Source of the DNA: Capitella teleta
Lineage: Eukaryota > Annelida > Polychaeta > Capitellidae
Assembly (NCBI GenBank): GCA_000328365.1
Contig: KB308724.1
Coordinates: forward strand, 508,321-572,320
Direction of reading: 5' to 3'
DNA: 64,000 nt
Below the pieces are notes generated by a model that saw nothing but the letters and a program-made list of their open reading frames with translations, was not told the origin of the DNA and ran no database searches. The position numbers and the translations under genes were made by a program. Numbering within the stretch: the stretch's first letter is position 1; each line of letters starts with the position of its first letter. Of this stretch, positions 27,501-40,459 are shown piece by piece.

Positions 27501-29861
27501 TAGCATACCCTTTCATGCAGAGTGCTCATCATCTCTGCATACACAGCCTGTGAAAAAAAAAACACCTACCTACGTGTAATAATAATTCTTTTGGGAGATG
27601 AAATATGAGGAGCGAAAAAAAAACAAAAACAAAAACAAAAAGGAAGAAAAAAAAAAAATGAAAAAAAAAGAAGAAAAAAAAAGATAAAAAAAAGATAAAA
27701 AACCCCAACAACATGATACATGTAATAACAAAGAAGGGAATGAATTCGCTTGGTTGAACGAAAAAGTAATCTTTTATGGGATTATTTCTTTCTTCTCTGA
27801 TTTGTTTTATGAAACAAACCTTGTGGATCGTGCTGCGAATTACTTCCTGTGTATACCTGCCAACCGAGTCAAATGAAAGCAAAGGCGACGCACCTTCTGT
27901 TACCCCAAACTGGATCTTGTCACGTGGCACACCGGAAGAACGACGTTCACATCACGTGACTGTCCTCCTGGTGCAAGGATTCATCCCGTTCGGTGCAAGA
28001 TGAAGATTGATCGTCGAAGGTCGAAGCTGGTTTGGGTCGCAAAGGGGCTTCGCAAACAGGGGATTCTGTCGGCTCACTTCTAGAATTAGGAGCAACGATA
28101 TCTGCGTCATTCGATATCAATTTTCTAGTTCGGAGAAACGGTCGTTTCTTTACGTGTACAGGGTGGCGCAGATGATGTTGGCCTGCGCGCATATATTATA
28201 TACACACCACTCTGTATCTTGTGTCAGTTGATTGATTGCTCGTGATGACGCAATGAAAGTATTCGCTATACAAATGCGTTCAGTATGGACATGCGTTTGT
28301 GGACATGGATGTGCATTTTGATTTCTGGGGTGAATGCATGTTTGGCGATAAACAAGTGTGTGTTAAAATAAGGAATGATCTGACCAGGTGCCGTGGTCGT
28401 TTAGGGGGCTGTAATCAACCCTCTGCACCCAGCGACATTCTTCTGGCAAGGCACCGGCTTCGGGTCTTTATACTCGTGTTTTGTTGGCCTATTGTCATAT
28501 GTAATCCGTGTATGTACATATAGCGATATATAGCGATAGAGGGACCATTGGGGTTAAGATAATCAGCCTGTTCTCATATGATGTGTCCCCCCTATCATAG
28601 GTCGGATCATCCCACAGATTAGAGAGCTATCTCTGCAGGGCTATCAATTACATATCCCCATTGTTATTATTTATATAATATATAATTATCGATCAATTTG
28701 AGTGAATTTATGACTTTATATATTAATATAATGCGTACTATAATATATTTAGATTATATAGTCTCTTCGTGAAAATTCCGTTGTTGTTTTTTTTTTGTGT
28801 GGTCACACCAAGCACATGATACTCCATTGCAGACGAAACCCTAGCAGATCCGACACCTTATGACACGTGTCAACTATAGTGAATGCATGCATGAGCATGG
28901 TTGAGAGTTACGACTCCTTTCACGGCCCTCTTGTATGAAAACGGGATTGTGTATTTGATGTATGTGAATCCCCTGGCATCTTCCATTTTGTATGAGGACG
29001 TCCGACGCATTGGTCGGTAGTCCATCATGAGCATTATTCTGGTCTCAGCGCACTCGTAGGTTGGCGTTCGGATACAAAACGGAATGTATTGTCTCCACGT
29101 CCCATACAACAGACACGCGCCTGAGAGGCGCAATTCACACCCAACACGATTATTATTACTGCAACAATATATGTATAGTATGCAGTACGTAACTAAACAA
29201 GCGGTTTTTTTGTCTCATAGATGTAAGTTCATCTTACTGTTTAGTGGAATTGACGAGTTTGTACATAAAACTCTGCGTTCTCGACAATTACCCTTCGCCG
29301 ACGAGGTTCCTGGCCTCGAGGGAGGTCACAAACCGTGCTTTATCAGCGAGTCAGCTTCTCTGCGTTTGCCCGTGTATCGAATTGTAGGCAATCACCCCGA
29401 TGACTGTTCTCCAATCCATCATTCAACACCTTCACCACACCCCACCCTCCTGTCCAGATGCCCATTTGAACTATTTCCCCACGTGACCTGGATGTCACGT
29501 GTGAAGTCATTCTTAATGGACGAAAGCAATTGAACAAAAAGCTTCTGTCTCTTGATATTAACGGCAAACTGCATTATTTTGTCAAAATTAATGAAAACTT
29601 GACCCACAGTAAAGTTAGTCTGTTGCTCAATCACTCCGCGATATGACGTTGTACGCTTTGTAAATAATCCCAAGCAACGTGTGCAGTGCGTAGTGTTTTA
29701 CAGTGATGTAACAGGCGTTTCCCGCGGAAGACCATCAATCAAAAACCCTCAGTGGAGATTTCGCTGAATCCCCTGTACGTCAAGGTATCGTGATCAAATA
29801 GCAATCAGCCTCCCATGATTTCTCCATACATTTTCTCTGAAACACAAGGCGCACTGAGTCT

Positions 29862-30205
29862 GGCGTTTCGTTTGGTGTCGAATTATATCTCGGTTATCCC
29901 TGTCTCCAAACCAATTTAAATGTTTAAATGGTTTCTCATTTTGCCTGACCACCTGTGACACCTTATTTTGATGTAATTACGATGTCGCGATCCAGTCCGT
30001 GTAGTAAAAGATTAATTAAAGGGTGTGGGCTTTTTACAGCTCCACTTTCACAACGTGAGGTTACGTAACAACATCGTAATTACATCAAAATAAGGTGTCA
30101 CTGGTTGTCGGTCAGGCCAAATGAGAAACTAATTAAACATGTACATTGGTTTGAGGACAGGGGTAACCGTGACATCTCGACTAAACTCAACGACTGACGC
30201 CATGA
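29862..30205. mobile_element. Foldback (long inverted repeat) element
   Basis: Two arms of about 110 bp (29877-29986 and 30069-30182) are near-perfect reverse complements around an 82-bp loop. Shared blocks include ACACCTTATTTTGATGTAAT and TTACGATGT, TTTCTCATTT, and CCAAACCAAT or its equivalent. The similarity weakens but continues outward to GGCGT/ACGCC near 29862 and 30201. No ORF is present. This is the form of a snapback MITE. No target-site duplication was resolved, and no second copy was noticed in the window. Confidence 0.75.
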
Positions 30206-32511
30206 CGTCATAATGTGGTAATGCAACCCCACCGCGTGACCTTTGCGCATGACCTTTGCCTTAGATGTCATTGAATATATAACTTCATGCTAATGGCCGG
30301 TATTATTCTTTTGATGTTGGATGGTGCGTTTTCGGTTGCTGGAAAGTCGTCTTTTAGTTCACTCTGTTCCTGGAATTAGTCCAGATGAAAATAAGTCATA
30401 CTATTTATGGATAACGACAGCAAACGCCACTTTGAATCCTGCGGTAGGCACACAATTGTGTATGCATGTACTACACATGGAAAAGTAAACTCCCCGATTA
30501 AATCTCTCCTTCTGGTGACAAAATGATTGCCAGATAACATATTCGGCATTGAAAAAAAACCCCACAGAAACCAACAACAAAAAGCGTGTTTATGGCTGCA
30601 ATAGAGAACAGAACAGCAGGACAAGCACCGTGATGACGTCAAATGTCTGAGGTCATAAAACGTTCAAGGTCGAAGGGCAATTGAGACAGAGCGTCTCCAC
30701 TGCATGGTCTCCCGCATGACATCATTCGAACCACGTTCGGCACGAGTGCTAACTTTCATGGACTCAGAATAAGCAAGAGTCGTCTTTTGACTCTTTTTGT
30801 GTTGATGAATGTTATTTTTAGCACAAGGTATTCGTGTATGCATGAATAAATGAACTTCGCGAGAGCCTCACCGAATGATTTAGTTGGCAGCTGCTAATTT
30901 GCAGAGTACTCTAGTATTTTCAAACTGGGTGCAGCCCCAAGTCCACGTTCTGCATGCGTTGATGTCAAATGAGACTCCATTATAATCGAGTATAACCTCA
31001 ACTGTATCAATTTACAATTGATATGTGCATGAGAGGACGGATGGGTTGCTAGGCAACCAGTGTCAGAAACAATTTTACTCAATGAATTGTAATGTAGTCA
31101 TCGATCCATATTTAACCATGCATTTGGCTTAGAGCCTCAGATGTTTTCAAAGCTATTCCAAGATTGAAATCTCTAATAGAGTTTCAGTTAAGAACCCAAT
31201 ATGCTTCGTTACTCTTCCATTCATTAGCAAGGTGTTGCTGGAATTATTATTCAGGAGACCCTCGTTGTTGTTGATTACGTCATATCATCCCTGTAAACCA
31301 TCGAGATAATCTTATTGCGTGGTGGGATGCAGATGGGTCGCAATCTCTCTGTGACTCATTCTCATTAAGGACACTCAGGGGGGGGGGGGTGGTCCAGATG
31401 GGATGCCCAGGAGATCATCGTCAGTGACTCAGCGGTGATCTCAGATTTGTATATGAGAATAATTAGACGACATCCTGTCTGCCCAAGAGATATCAGCACG
31501 ACGAAGACTGCCAAGTCAGAATGAATAAGATCACTTAACAGTCTTGTACGTGAACAACACGCGGTAAAAAGTGTTTCAAATGGGACGAGAAACTGCAAAA
31601 CAGTACTTATCAAATGAGTACTAAATAGCGTCATCGACAGATTGTGATTGTGGAATACTTCCGATTGATTCATTTCAGTTTAACTTTGATTCATCTGAAC
31701 TGAACAGGCATCACTGGAGAGTGAACAGTGTTCAATGATCATGCCGTGTAGGCCCATATCACATTCTTTGTCCGTGGTGGTTGCCGCAATATCGAGTTAT
31801 TTATTGTTTAATAATACGTAATAATATTCAAAAGTATGTGATTATATTTGTCTCCGATTTAGGTTGCTGTTTGTTCTCGTTTCATGAACCTCGTGATGTC
31901 TGTGATGTCTGTGTATATTGGGCCATCACATGGTCTCATTGGGCAGATATTTTTGTGATTTGCTATCATTATAAGCTTTTATTGAACATTTATTTTGTTT
32001 TGTGATCTGGATTCACGACATCGGGCATTATGACGTGTCTCCCGTGTGTTATTGTCCGGAATACTTAGAAATAATACATGCATTAATTAATATAATTATG
32101 GAATATGTTTCCATGGCAACGTACGAACCAGATGCGTTGGTTTGGCTGAGTACACGAAGTTCAGCATTGAATTAAATTTTGAGTCACAATGTTGAATTCC
32201 ACAACGAGAATTTCCCAAAGATAGTTGCTTATTTTCCAAGTCGGTAAATTAGCCCCAAAATTGGGAATTTACCGTTGACATGGATAATTTAACATTTCCA
32301 GAGCCCTATTTTATGACCCGCTCTGAGGTGCGAATTATTATTTGATCATCGCCGATGAGGGTCATTGAACTTCTGTGTTGTTACGTCACATATAATCGTG
32401 ACCCAGGTACCTGACGTAACTTCGAGTGAGATGGGCATATAGTTTTGCACCCAAATGTCCAAAAATGGCATTTTGAGGCAACCACCACATTTACTGAGCT
32501 ATTTCGAGTCT

Positions 32512-32669
<158 letters not shown>

Positions 32670-33775
32670 TGCGGATGTAGATCAGAAAGTATTCATTGTC
32701 AATCTATGCGGTATCTGAATCAAGATAGGATAATACTTTGATTGTTGTTGTAATGTTATCGCCATTATCATAAGACACGCGCAGAGTCGTTTTGGACTGA
32801 GCATTGCAATCCGTTCGCATAAATTATTGTGACCCACCATCGCAGAAGTAATGCACATTCACCGAAGTATGTTTTATTCTTTTTATTGTAGGCACTCGGA
32901 ACAATGCTTTATGAACATTTCGGTGTGAAACGTATTCATGTTTATCAATTTAATTCGATATAATTATTAAAGGACGTTCTGTAACAAAAAAATTTTTTTG
33001 CTCAGAAAGAAGAGATTTCCAATTGAACATTGGCCACAGATTCTGTTGATGTTTTTGTGACGTGGTAATGTTCACCATTGCACGGGAAGCAACGTGAACC
33101 CCTGTGCGTGTTATTCTCATATTATGTGATACAAAAACAACAAATATATACAAGCAAAAAGTTCATCCGAATTAACATCGACTTCGCTAGTTGAGATGAA
33201 ACGTAAGATAATAGGTGTTGAAGCAGAACATTAATGCTTTTCAAACATCTCAAAAATCGACGCATTTGACCTCAGCTAACATTGACAATATACATATATA
33301 CATGTATAAATATCGACAAATTCGCAATTCTGAAGTCCTTTTCGGTTTACAACATGCAGACCCTGCAAATCGTTGGGTTGCGCAGATAGCGTCCTTTTGG
33401 GTCCAAATATGCATGGCTTTCATTGCGATGCTGGGCACTGAGTGGTCAGCGGTCAATCACAGGCTGAATGAGCGTCCTTCTTCCCGCAGGGAATGCACCG
33501 ATGGTGAATACTGATCGAGCCATGCATCACATGCATCCATAGTTCCAGCACATCGCTACAGTTCCTCTGCGTTCAATAGAACTATTTATCTTGGGAATTA
33601 AGGCAAGACAGGCTGTATATATCTGATCTAATTAACCACCGAACTCTGGCTTTACCAATAACTGCCATCTGCAAGCGTCTGGCGTATACGTTTCTGAAGC
33701 AGTGGGGCAAGCAAAAATCCATCTAAAGCTACTTACACGTATAGTATGTTCAGTTATTGTTATATCTTCAGTGTA

Positions 33776-33778
<3 letters not shown>

Positions 33779-33833
<55 letters not shown>

Positions 33834-33889
33834 GTGTGTGTGTGTGTGAGGGTGTGTGTGTGTGTGTGTGTGTAGGTGTGTGTGTGTGT
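33779..33889. repeat. (GT)n microsatellite, interrupted
   Basis: A run of about 50 TG/GT dinucleotides interrupted by TAGG and GAGGG variants, followed directly by a T-rich tract. Confidence 0.97.
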
Positions 33890-35744
33890 TATTTTTTATT
33901 TTTTATTTTTTTTTTCTGTTCTGTTTTTACTGTTTTCAATATTATGTACATGTATCACTCGTGTATTCCGCTTCTTTCTTTAAGATTTAATTTATTTCAT
34001 ATGCAATTCTATACCATACATACATCCAATTTTATTATGACAATTCATCTGATCCAAACTAATATCTTGATTGACCAGACATTTTCAGAGTGCATCTCGT
34101 TATCAAGGACTCTTTCCCCCCCGAGGTGAGCGAGGAAAGACCTATCACGTGGTTAATGAAGGGATATCACGTGATTATCTCTGTGATTATCATGCACCAA
34201 GTAATGGATTCTTGCATCGCAAGTTTCACAGAGACACACATCAGCCAGGGATCACGAATGCACATTCAAGTGCATGAATATAACTGTTATGCATGAATGT
34301 ATTTATTTGGCATGGGTCGACCCGACCTGAGTGAAGTACATGATTTGACTCACACGCATTGAACGCAGGCCCGATCTTCAACATGATACGTCGATCCTTC
34401 AAATGTTTTTCTCGGGAAGAGCACTTCTCCGTCATGTATCCAGACCTTCCCCTCCCGACTTCATGCACTCGCGCTGTCTCATAATGCGATCAAACGGTTC
34501 AATATCCCTTCACATGCTCCTCCGCCCTCACTTCCTCGTCCCTCGGCTCGGCAAATTGTAGCGTTTATGTCACGTTCTCATAGAACATCAGCATTTCCGT
34601 GAAAGTATCCACGAAATTAGCAAAGCAGCTAGTCAAGACGAAGACGAATCTCAGCACCGAACGACACCCCCGAATGATTGATGGACCTTGCACGGAATTA
34701 CGGGGGAGGAATTTGTGATGTTTACCGACTGTTAGTTTGATGAAGCTGATCCAAAACTGATCCAAAAACTGATCCATGCTAGTCCTTGGGTTGACCTATA
34801 ATTAATATCAATTAGGGTAGAATCAGCGTGATTGCTCTTAATCGCGATGGATAATTGAGGCGGTGTCATCAGATTACGCAAGCCAATCATCAGGTAAGCG
34901 TGTTGTGATCAGAGAACTGCTCTCTCTGTAGTTGGCTTGGCTCAGTGCTGTGTTCTTGAGGATTCTTCTTGTGATTGACCAATGATATAAATCATTCTGT
35001 CATTGGGTGATACATTCATAGTCTTGGGTGATTCACTTGTGTGTCGGGAGTTATGTGTCGATATATTCGCCCCTCTTCAACTTCATCTGTGTGGTTTGTC
35101 AATTTTTATTCACGATGTACAGGGTGTCCGAGAATTAAAACTACATGCTTTGGAGGCGCCATTCCTATGCAAATGAAACCAGTGTTAAGAAATTCCTTCC
35201 TTCGATCAATTCCAAATAAGCTCTATCCAGCTTTAATCAATCGTCAGTTTGCTGGGATGATTTCTACTTCTGGTACATTTCACAAATTAATGTGAATAGC
35301 AGAAAATTGCATGATACGGCATTCACAGAAAGGTCTCGATTTCAACAGCACTGTAAATTTGAGTTAAATATATTCAATTATTAGTTGAATGATTAATCAT
35401 AGTATTGGTAGGTGACTTTTCAGACTGGTGGTTAGGCTAGATGGAATTAACAAGGACACTTATTCCATAAAGAACAGTGCAGTGCTAGGTTAATTAGTTA
35501 GTAATGGCATTGAATTATCATGATTGTTGTTTTGTGTTTGTGCTACCATAATTATTCTCTCTCCTCATGCTAACAATTTAACTGTATTATCATGTTTGTT
35601 GCATCTTTTCTATTTTCGTCTCACTTATATATCAGCACAGTTGACATCGCGTTATGCGCATATAGGTTGTTCATTCGCGTAGCTCTAAATCGTAGGGGGA
35701 GGGGGTGGGGGTTAAGTTCACCCCGGATCAGACCAATTTCATTC

Positions 35745-36180
35745 GTCGTTACTTTGTGTCATGAATTCGCAAGGTGATTATTATGGTACAATGGCTGTGT
35801 GTAGCTACTTCACTTAAAGAACGGTAAAGTACCGAGTCAAACACTTTCTTAATGATAGCGTTAATTCCAACGGAAATATTCCACCATGATCATAATTATG
35901 CAATTTTTAAGAAACTGAGTTTGCGATTTTTTTTTTTTTTATATTTTGCGATGTTGGAATGAACACCTTAAAGAGCGCAGAGTGATCCATGAATGTAGTT
36001 GGCTTTAGATCTGCCGGATTACTCAGCCGGCTCTGTAACTGTAATATTTACATTTTCTTATGTATTTTGGCGAAATTGAAATTAAAAGGTATTTATTTAT
36101 ATAAAACTGACATTTACATAAATGTGATGTGGAGGGCTGGACCGCCGAGGTAGTATATGCCTTCAATAAATTAACTAGTC
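35745..36180 (-). repeat. Dispersed repeat, copy 2 of 2
   Basis: The reverse complement matches about 540-925. This includes the AGTAATCCGGCAGATC block (around 36015), the ATGGTGGAATATTTCCGTTG block (around 35870) and the AGTAGCTACACACAGCC block (around 35795). The outer part at 36060-36180 is only loosely similar. A poly-T run at about 35929 is private to this copy. Confidence 0.7.
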
Positions 36181-36555
36181 CATAACAAAAGTGTGAGTCA
36201 CCTTACATTAGAGATCATAATAATAAACAAAAAGTAGGATTGAAAAAAACTTATAATGATAATAATAAAAAATAATAATTATAATAATAATAATAAAAAA
36301 TAATAAAATAATAATAATGACGATAGTAATAACAAAATAATAAACGAAATAAAGGTGGGAGAAAGGTGGAGGGTAAGAGGGTAAGATAGACAAGGAGTGG
36401 GAGAGAGGGAGTGGGAGAATAACTGAGGGATGATAGGATTAAGGGATCAGAAGCGGAATATATACATGAAATGAGGGTAAAAAAAAGCACACAGAGAAAT
36501 ATCATCAAGAATCGGAAACCCCATGTTTCTCAATGAAACTGAGCTTCAGAGCTCG

Positions 36556-37004
36556 TTTAAAGAGGACCTCTGTTAATTTCGGAACCTTTTTTAATCGGTT
36601 CTGTGGGCTTTATTGAGTGACGAGAGAGAGAGCTTTTGAAAAATTTGGTCAACTGTGAATGATATTCAAGACAAATTAAAATACGAATTTCCTGCACGGG
36701 CAGAATAGCTTGAAACGAGATGAGTGCGAGATTTCTTTTGTGAGAACTGTTGAAAGATCTGCTCACTCGACGGCTCCCATTGTTGACAATAGGAGAATTA
36801 CTTTTATGCCGTCACGACGGTATAAAATCGAACGCGAGAAGAAAGCGAGATTTCAAACCTCTCAAATTCGATGTATCTAGGAATCAGCCCACAGCAAGCG
36901 TATTGTCTAACAATATGTCAGTCAAAAGGCGTATTTGTCTTTTGGGATGCATCCTCTAGCTAGTATCCGTTAGTAGTTCAAAACAACCAGAGGTCCTCTT
37001 TAAA
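36556..37004. mobile_element. 449-bp non-autonomous element with terminal inverted repeats
   Basis: TTTAAAGAGGACCTCTG at the left end recurs as its exact reverse complement at the right end, and weaker similarity continues for about 14 bp inward (GAAC near base 30 of each arm). The interior has no supported ORF. The TTTAAA at each edge is itself a palindrome, so it may be the target-site duplication (TTAA or TTTAAA) or part of the TIR. The form is that of a MITE. The family is unknown, and the ends do not begin with the CCC typical of piggyBac. Confidence 0.7.
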
Positions 37005-40000
37005 TGAAGGGAGGCTATTGCAACTTTTAAATAAGTTTTCTAAATTGTTCCACAAAGATACACATTTATATACTGTGAATTCATTTTCACTCGCCTCGCC
37101 TTGTAAGCCATATTAGGAATTCCGAGTGACGTCATGTGAAATAGAGTGAAATGGATGTACCAAAATAGGGGTGAGTTTTCATCGGTGTGTGCCTGTGCTT
37201 CTTTTCAGTAGCACCGGAGACCAGTGAAGTAACTTTAAGATCGTAAGATCATTGAAGCAAGGCGCTGGTTTCTCCGTTTCCTACGTTCGCGGGCGTGGTC
37301 AGAGGAAATCTCGTGCCCGACGAAGCAGCGGCTATTTCCTGCACACTCATACGTTATTCTGGCTGATCACACCCGAACAGGATTCATATAGTTATATCGT
37401 TCAACCGCCACCCATGAAACGCATCACCGATATTTATTGGCGACAATGTTACAAACTGTAACTGCTGTATACCAAATTACCAAAAGACATGTGTAAACTC
37501 TTTACTAAATTTACTCTTTACTAAATAAAGAGTTTGTTTGGTGTGGCTGTTACAAGCTCCACAATATGACACCACACGATTACCCTATTTATAAGGGCAC
37601 GGGTGATTGTGATTGGCTATGAATGAATTAATTTCTCATCTGCTTATCAGTCTGTGATAAGATTATATCGTTGCATAAAACATAATGAGCGCTCAGGGGA
37701 TGAAATATTGTGCCTGTCCCCTTAAACCACTCGCATAATGTATGCAACTCGATTTGAGTCCTATATCGTTTTGTGATTCAATCGGAATTTGGGCTTTTAG
37801 GCAAGGAAGGAGATGACGGCACATATTTAATAATTAACCAAAGCCAATTCAGATGCTGATGGCCCGCCGCCAGGCAAAGGACGTACAATAGGGGCATATC
37901 CCGAAACCGACATCATTATTTTTTTTGTGACATTATGTCATTCCAAATAAAGAAATCAATACTTGGGAGCAGTGATCAAAAAAGGTTTAAAACGCTGAAG
38001 TAAAAGCAAGAATCGTCAGCTGCCTTCATAAAACTAAAGATTGACGAAGTGAAATGATAAATTCATAACAGTCAAACACAAAGTCATATTCCTCCTAACC
38101 CTAGTGTCTAAGAGTTTCTTTATACCCAGAAATAGGGACTTTCAATATTGTACGACAGAAAACAATAACCGCTTTCGAAAGGAAATGTTACATGAAAATC
38201 CTAAATGTTACCACCCGTGATCGAGTGAGAAACGCAGGTATTAGGAACTAATGAACAGAAGTAAAAGCATCACAGACGAGCATTGTCGAATGTTACATCG
38301 CAACTCCATACCCATACGAATCCGTCGACGGGCAGGACAAAGGCAAGGAAGGGCATTGTTTTCAGTACACTCGATAAGCGCCCATCAAATTAATCAGAAC
38401 GGCGAGGAAGAGAAAATAAAAACATCATGTCAATTCCGGCAAGTTTTGTTGTTATATTGGTGACCTATATAAATGAATCATTTTTGTATAGCGCAATATC
38501 CACCGAATTATGTGCTCATAGCGTTGCCCATTAATGTTACAGTACACATATCGTTTTCAACTGTGCAACTAGTCAGATGCACCAACATCACTTCAGACAG
38601 AACTCCTGGCGTCAAAAGCGATTATTATGCAAAAAGGCAGCTCACAATTTTTAGCAATTTGCGAATATGCGAATATTCGTGATTTTTAAATAATTAAAAG
38701 ATTAAATCACTAATCGCAATTTTGTGATATGAATGTCAATGAATTAGTTTTATTTGAAGTTATTGAGCTGTTATGACATTGATAGAGCGTTTACGTTATG
38801 AGCGATAATTTTCCGAGTGAGGCCGAGACCCAGCCCGAGCATTGCCGAGCCTTGCCGAGCCGAATCGCTTCCAGGTGATGCCACCATTTTCTCTGTTAAA
38901 CTTAGTAATATATACATATCTTTATTCATACACACAAGTGGTATAAAATGAACAGAAAAAAAATCAAACAAACAAAACAGAAACCAACAAAAATCATCGA
39001 CACTCGTACATGTAATCACATGGTGCATATATAATCCACAATATTGGAGAAGTGCTGGTGCTCAGTTGGCGAATTATGGGTGTCTCTTAATAAAATAAAA
39101 TCGCGTAGTGCTGAGGCATAAGTGCGGTGATCAGCACTGGGCTCATAACAAACTCGAGAGAGCAGTGTTGGGAGTGTAGTGACATGTAACATGTGAGTAT
39201 TAATGCCGTATTTTGTGCTGATAAAGTGCAAACTCCGTGAAACGTTTGATCCGCTTGTGCGAACTGCAAGTTCTGCGCAAGTGCGAGTGCAAGTGTTAAA
39301 ACTAACTGTTAACTTACAACAATGCTCGCTGTTATCCAATTAGCGTTCCGTCTGTTGATGTGCTGCATTTAGTATAAACATGCGTGCTTTCCTTGACAAT
39401 GTTACCAAACATGCTTGCCACGTGTCCACTCCAAATCAGGTAAGTTAAACAATTGAAAGCAATCACAAAGAGAATGAAAAAAGCTTTGAACAGACCCCGC
39501 AAAATCCAGAGGGAATCTCAAAAGCCCCACCCCCCCCCTTCCCCAAAAAAAAAAACAAAAACAAAAAAAAAAAAAACAACAAAACAAAACAAAACAAAAC
39601 AAAAAACAAACAAACAAAAAACCCACACAATCCGCTAATTTCCGGAATATTCCGTCACTTTTACAAATATTAAACACTACTGTGCATGTGTAGACTTTTT
39701 GATGAAAATAAAAAAAAAAAAGAAAAAAAAAACAACAAACAAACAAACAAACAAACAAACAAACAAAAACAAACAAACCACAAATTGCCGCCTCCCGGTT
39801 GAGGTGAGTTCAAACACCCGAGTCCTCTGAGTGGTTGACTGGTGTCAATGGACGATGAAAGGGTATTATTTTATGCAACAGCATTCGCACACTTCTGTGG
39901 ATCGTGCAAAGCAGAGCTGATCTCAGATCAAGCGCAGTGCGAGGGATGCATCTGATGACGGTTCCACGTGATAATTAGATTCATACCCAAGTTCAATCTA

Positions 40001-40459
40001 AAAGTGTTACTACTTAATCGTTGAGGTTGTTGTATGCATGGACATACATGTATTTGCTTGCGCATTATTTCAGGAAATGATTTTACTCTGGTCTCTACTT
40101 ACGGTTATTCTTTACTATAGGTAGTTGCCTGGAAATTCCTCAGAATTCTCATTCGCTCGAAGTATATTGTCTTGTTTATACCTTATAATAAGGTCTATAA
40201 GGTCTATAACTTTTGATATTTACGAAACCGCTCTGTGTGTAGCCTTTCGCTGGGCTTTTGCTCCGTTGTGAGAATAAGGCGCGCGAATTAATCCAAGAAT
40301 CATAACGCACCTTTTTATCTTCTCGCGAGAGTTCATAGCGTGCGTACAAATAGGCATCTGTGTGCGGATGAATAGTTTTGAACCAAAGCAAATCTAGTTA
40401 GAGAAGAGAGAGTGAATAATTTGTGATGATGATTTGCCGATTTTGACGCCAAATTAAAT
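37005..40459. other. Intergenic region upstream of INTS1
   Basis: No supported gene. It holds a perfect TGACGTCA at 37127, an imperfect hairpin at about 37495-37530, and A-rich tracts at 39540-39780 with AAAC and CAAA units. The last 100-200 bp should contain the INTS1 5' UTR and promoter; no TATA box is evident. Confidence 0.4.
39540..39780. repeat. A-rich AAAC/AAAAC arrays
   Basis: Two low-complexity blocks (39545-39625 and 39705-39778) are made of A runs with periodic C. The second is a fairly regular (AAAC)n array. They flank a unique stretch of about 80 bp. Confidence 0.85.

Noticed and set aside
28156-28220. A short element with TACAGGGTGG and CCACTCTGTA ends
   Set aside because: The ends match over only nine or ten bases with a mismatch, the span is 65 bp and no second copy was seen.
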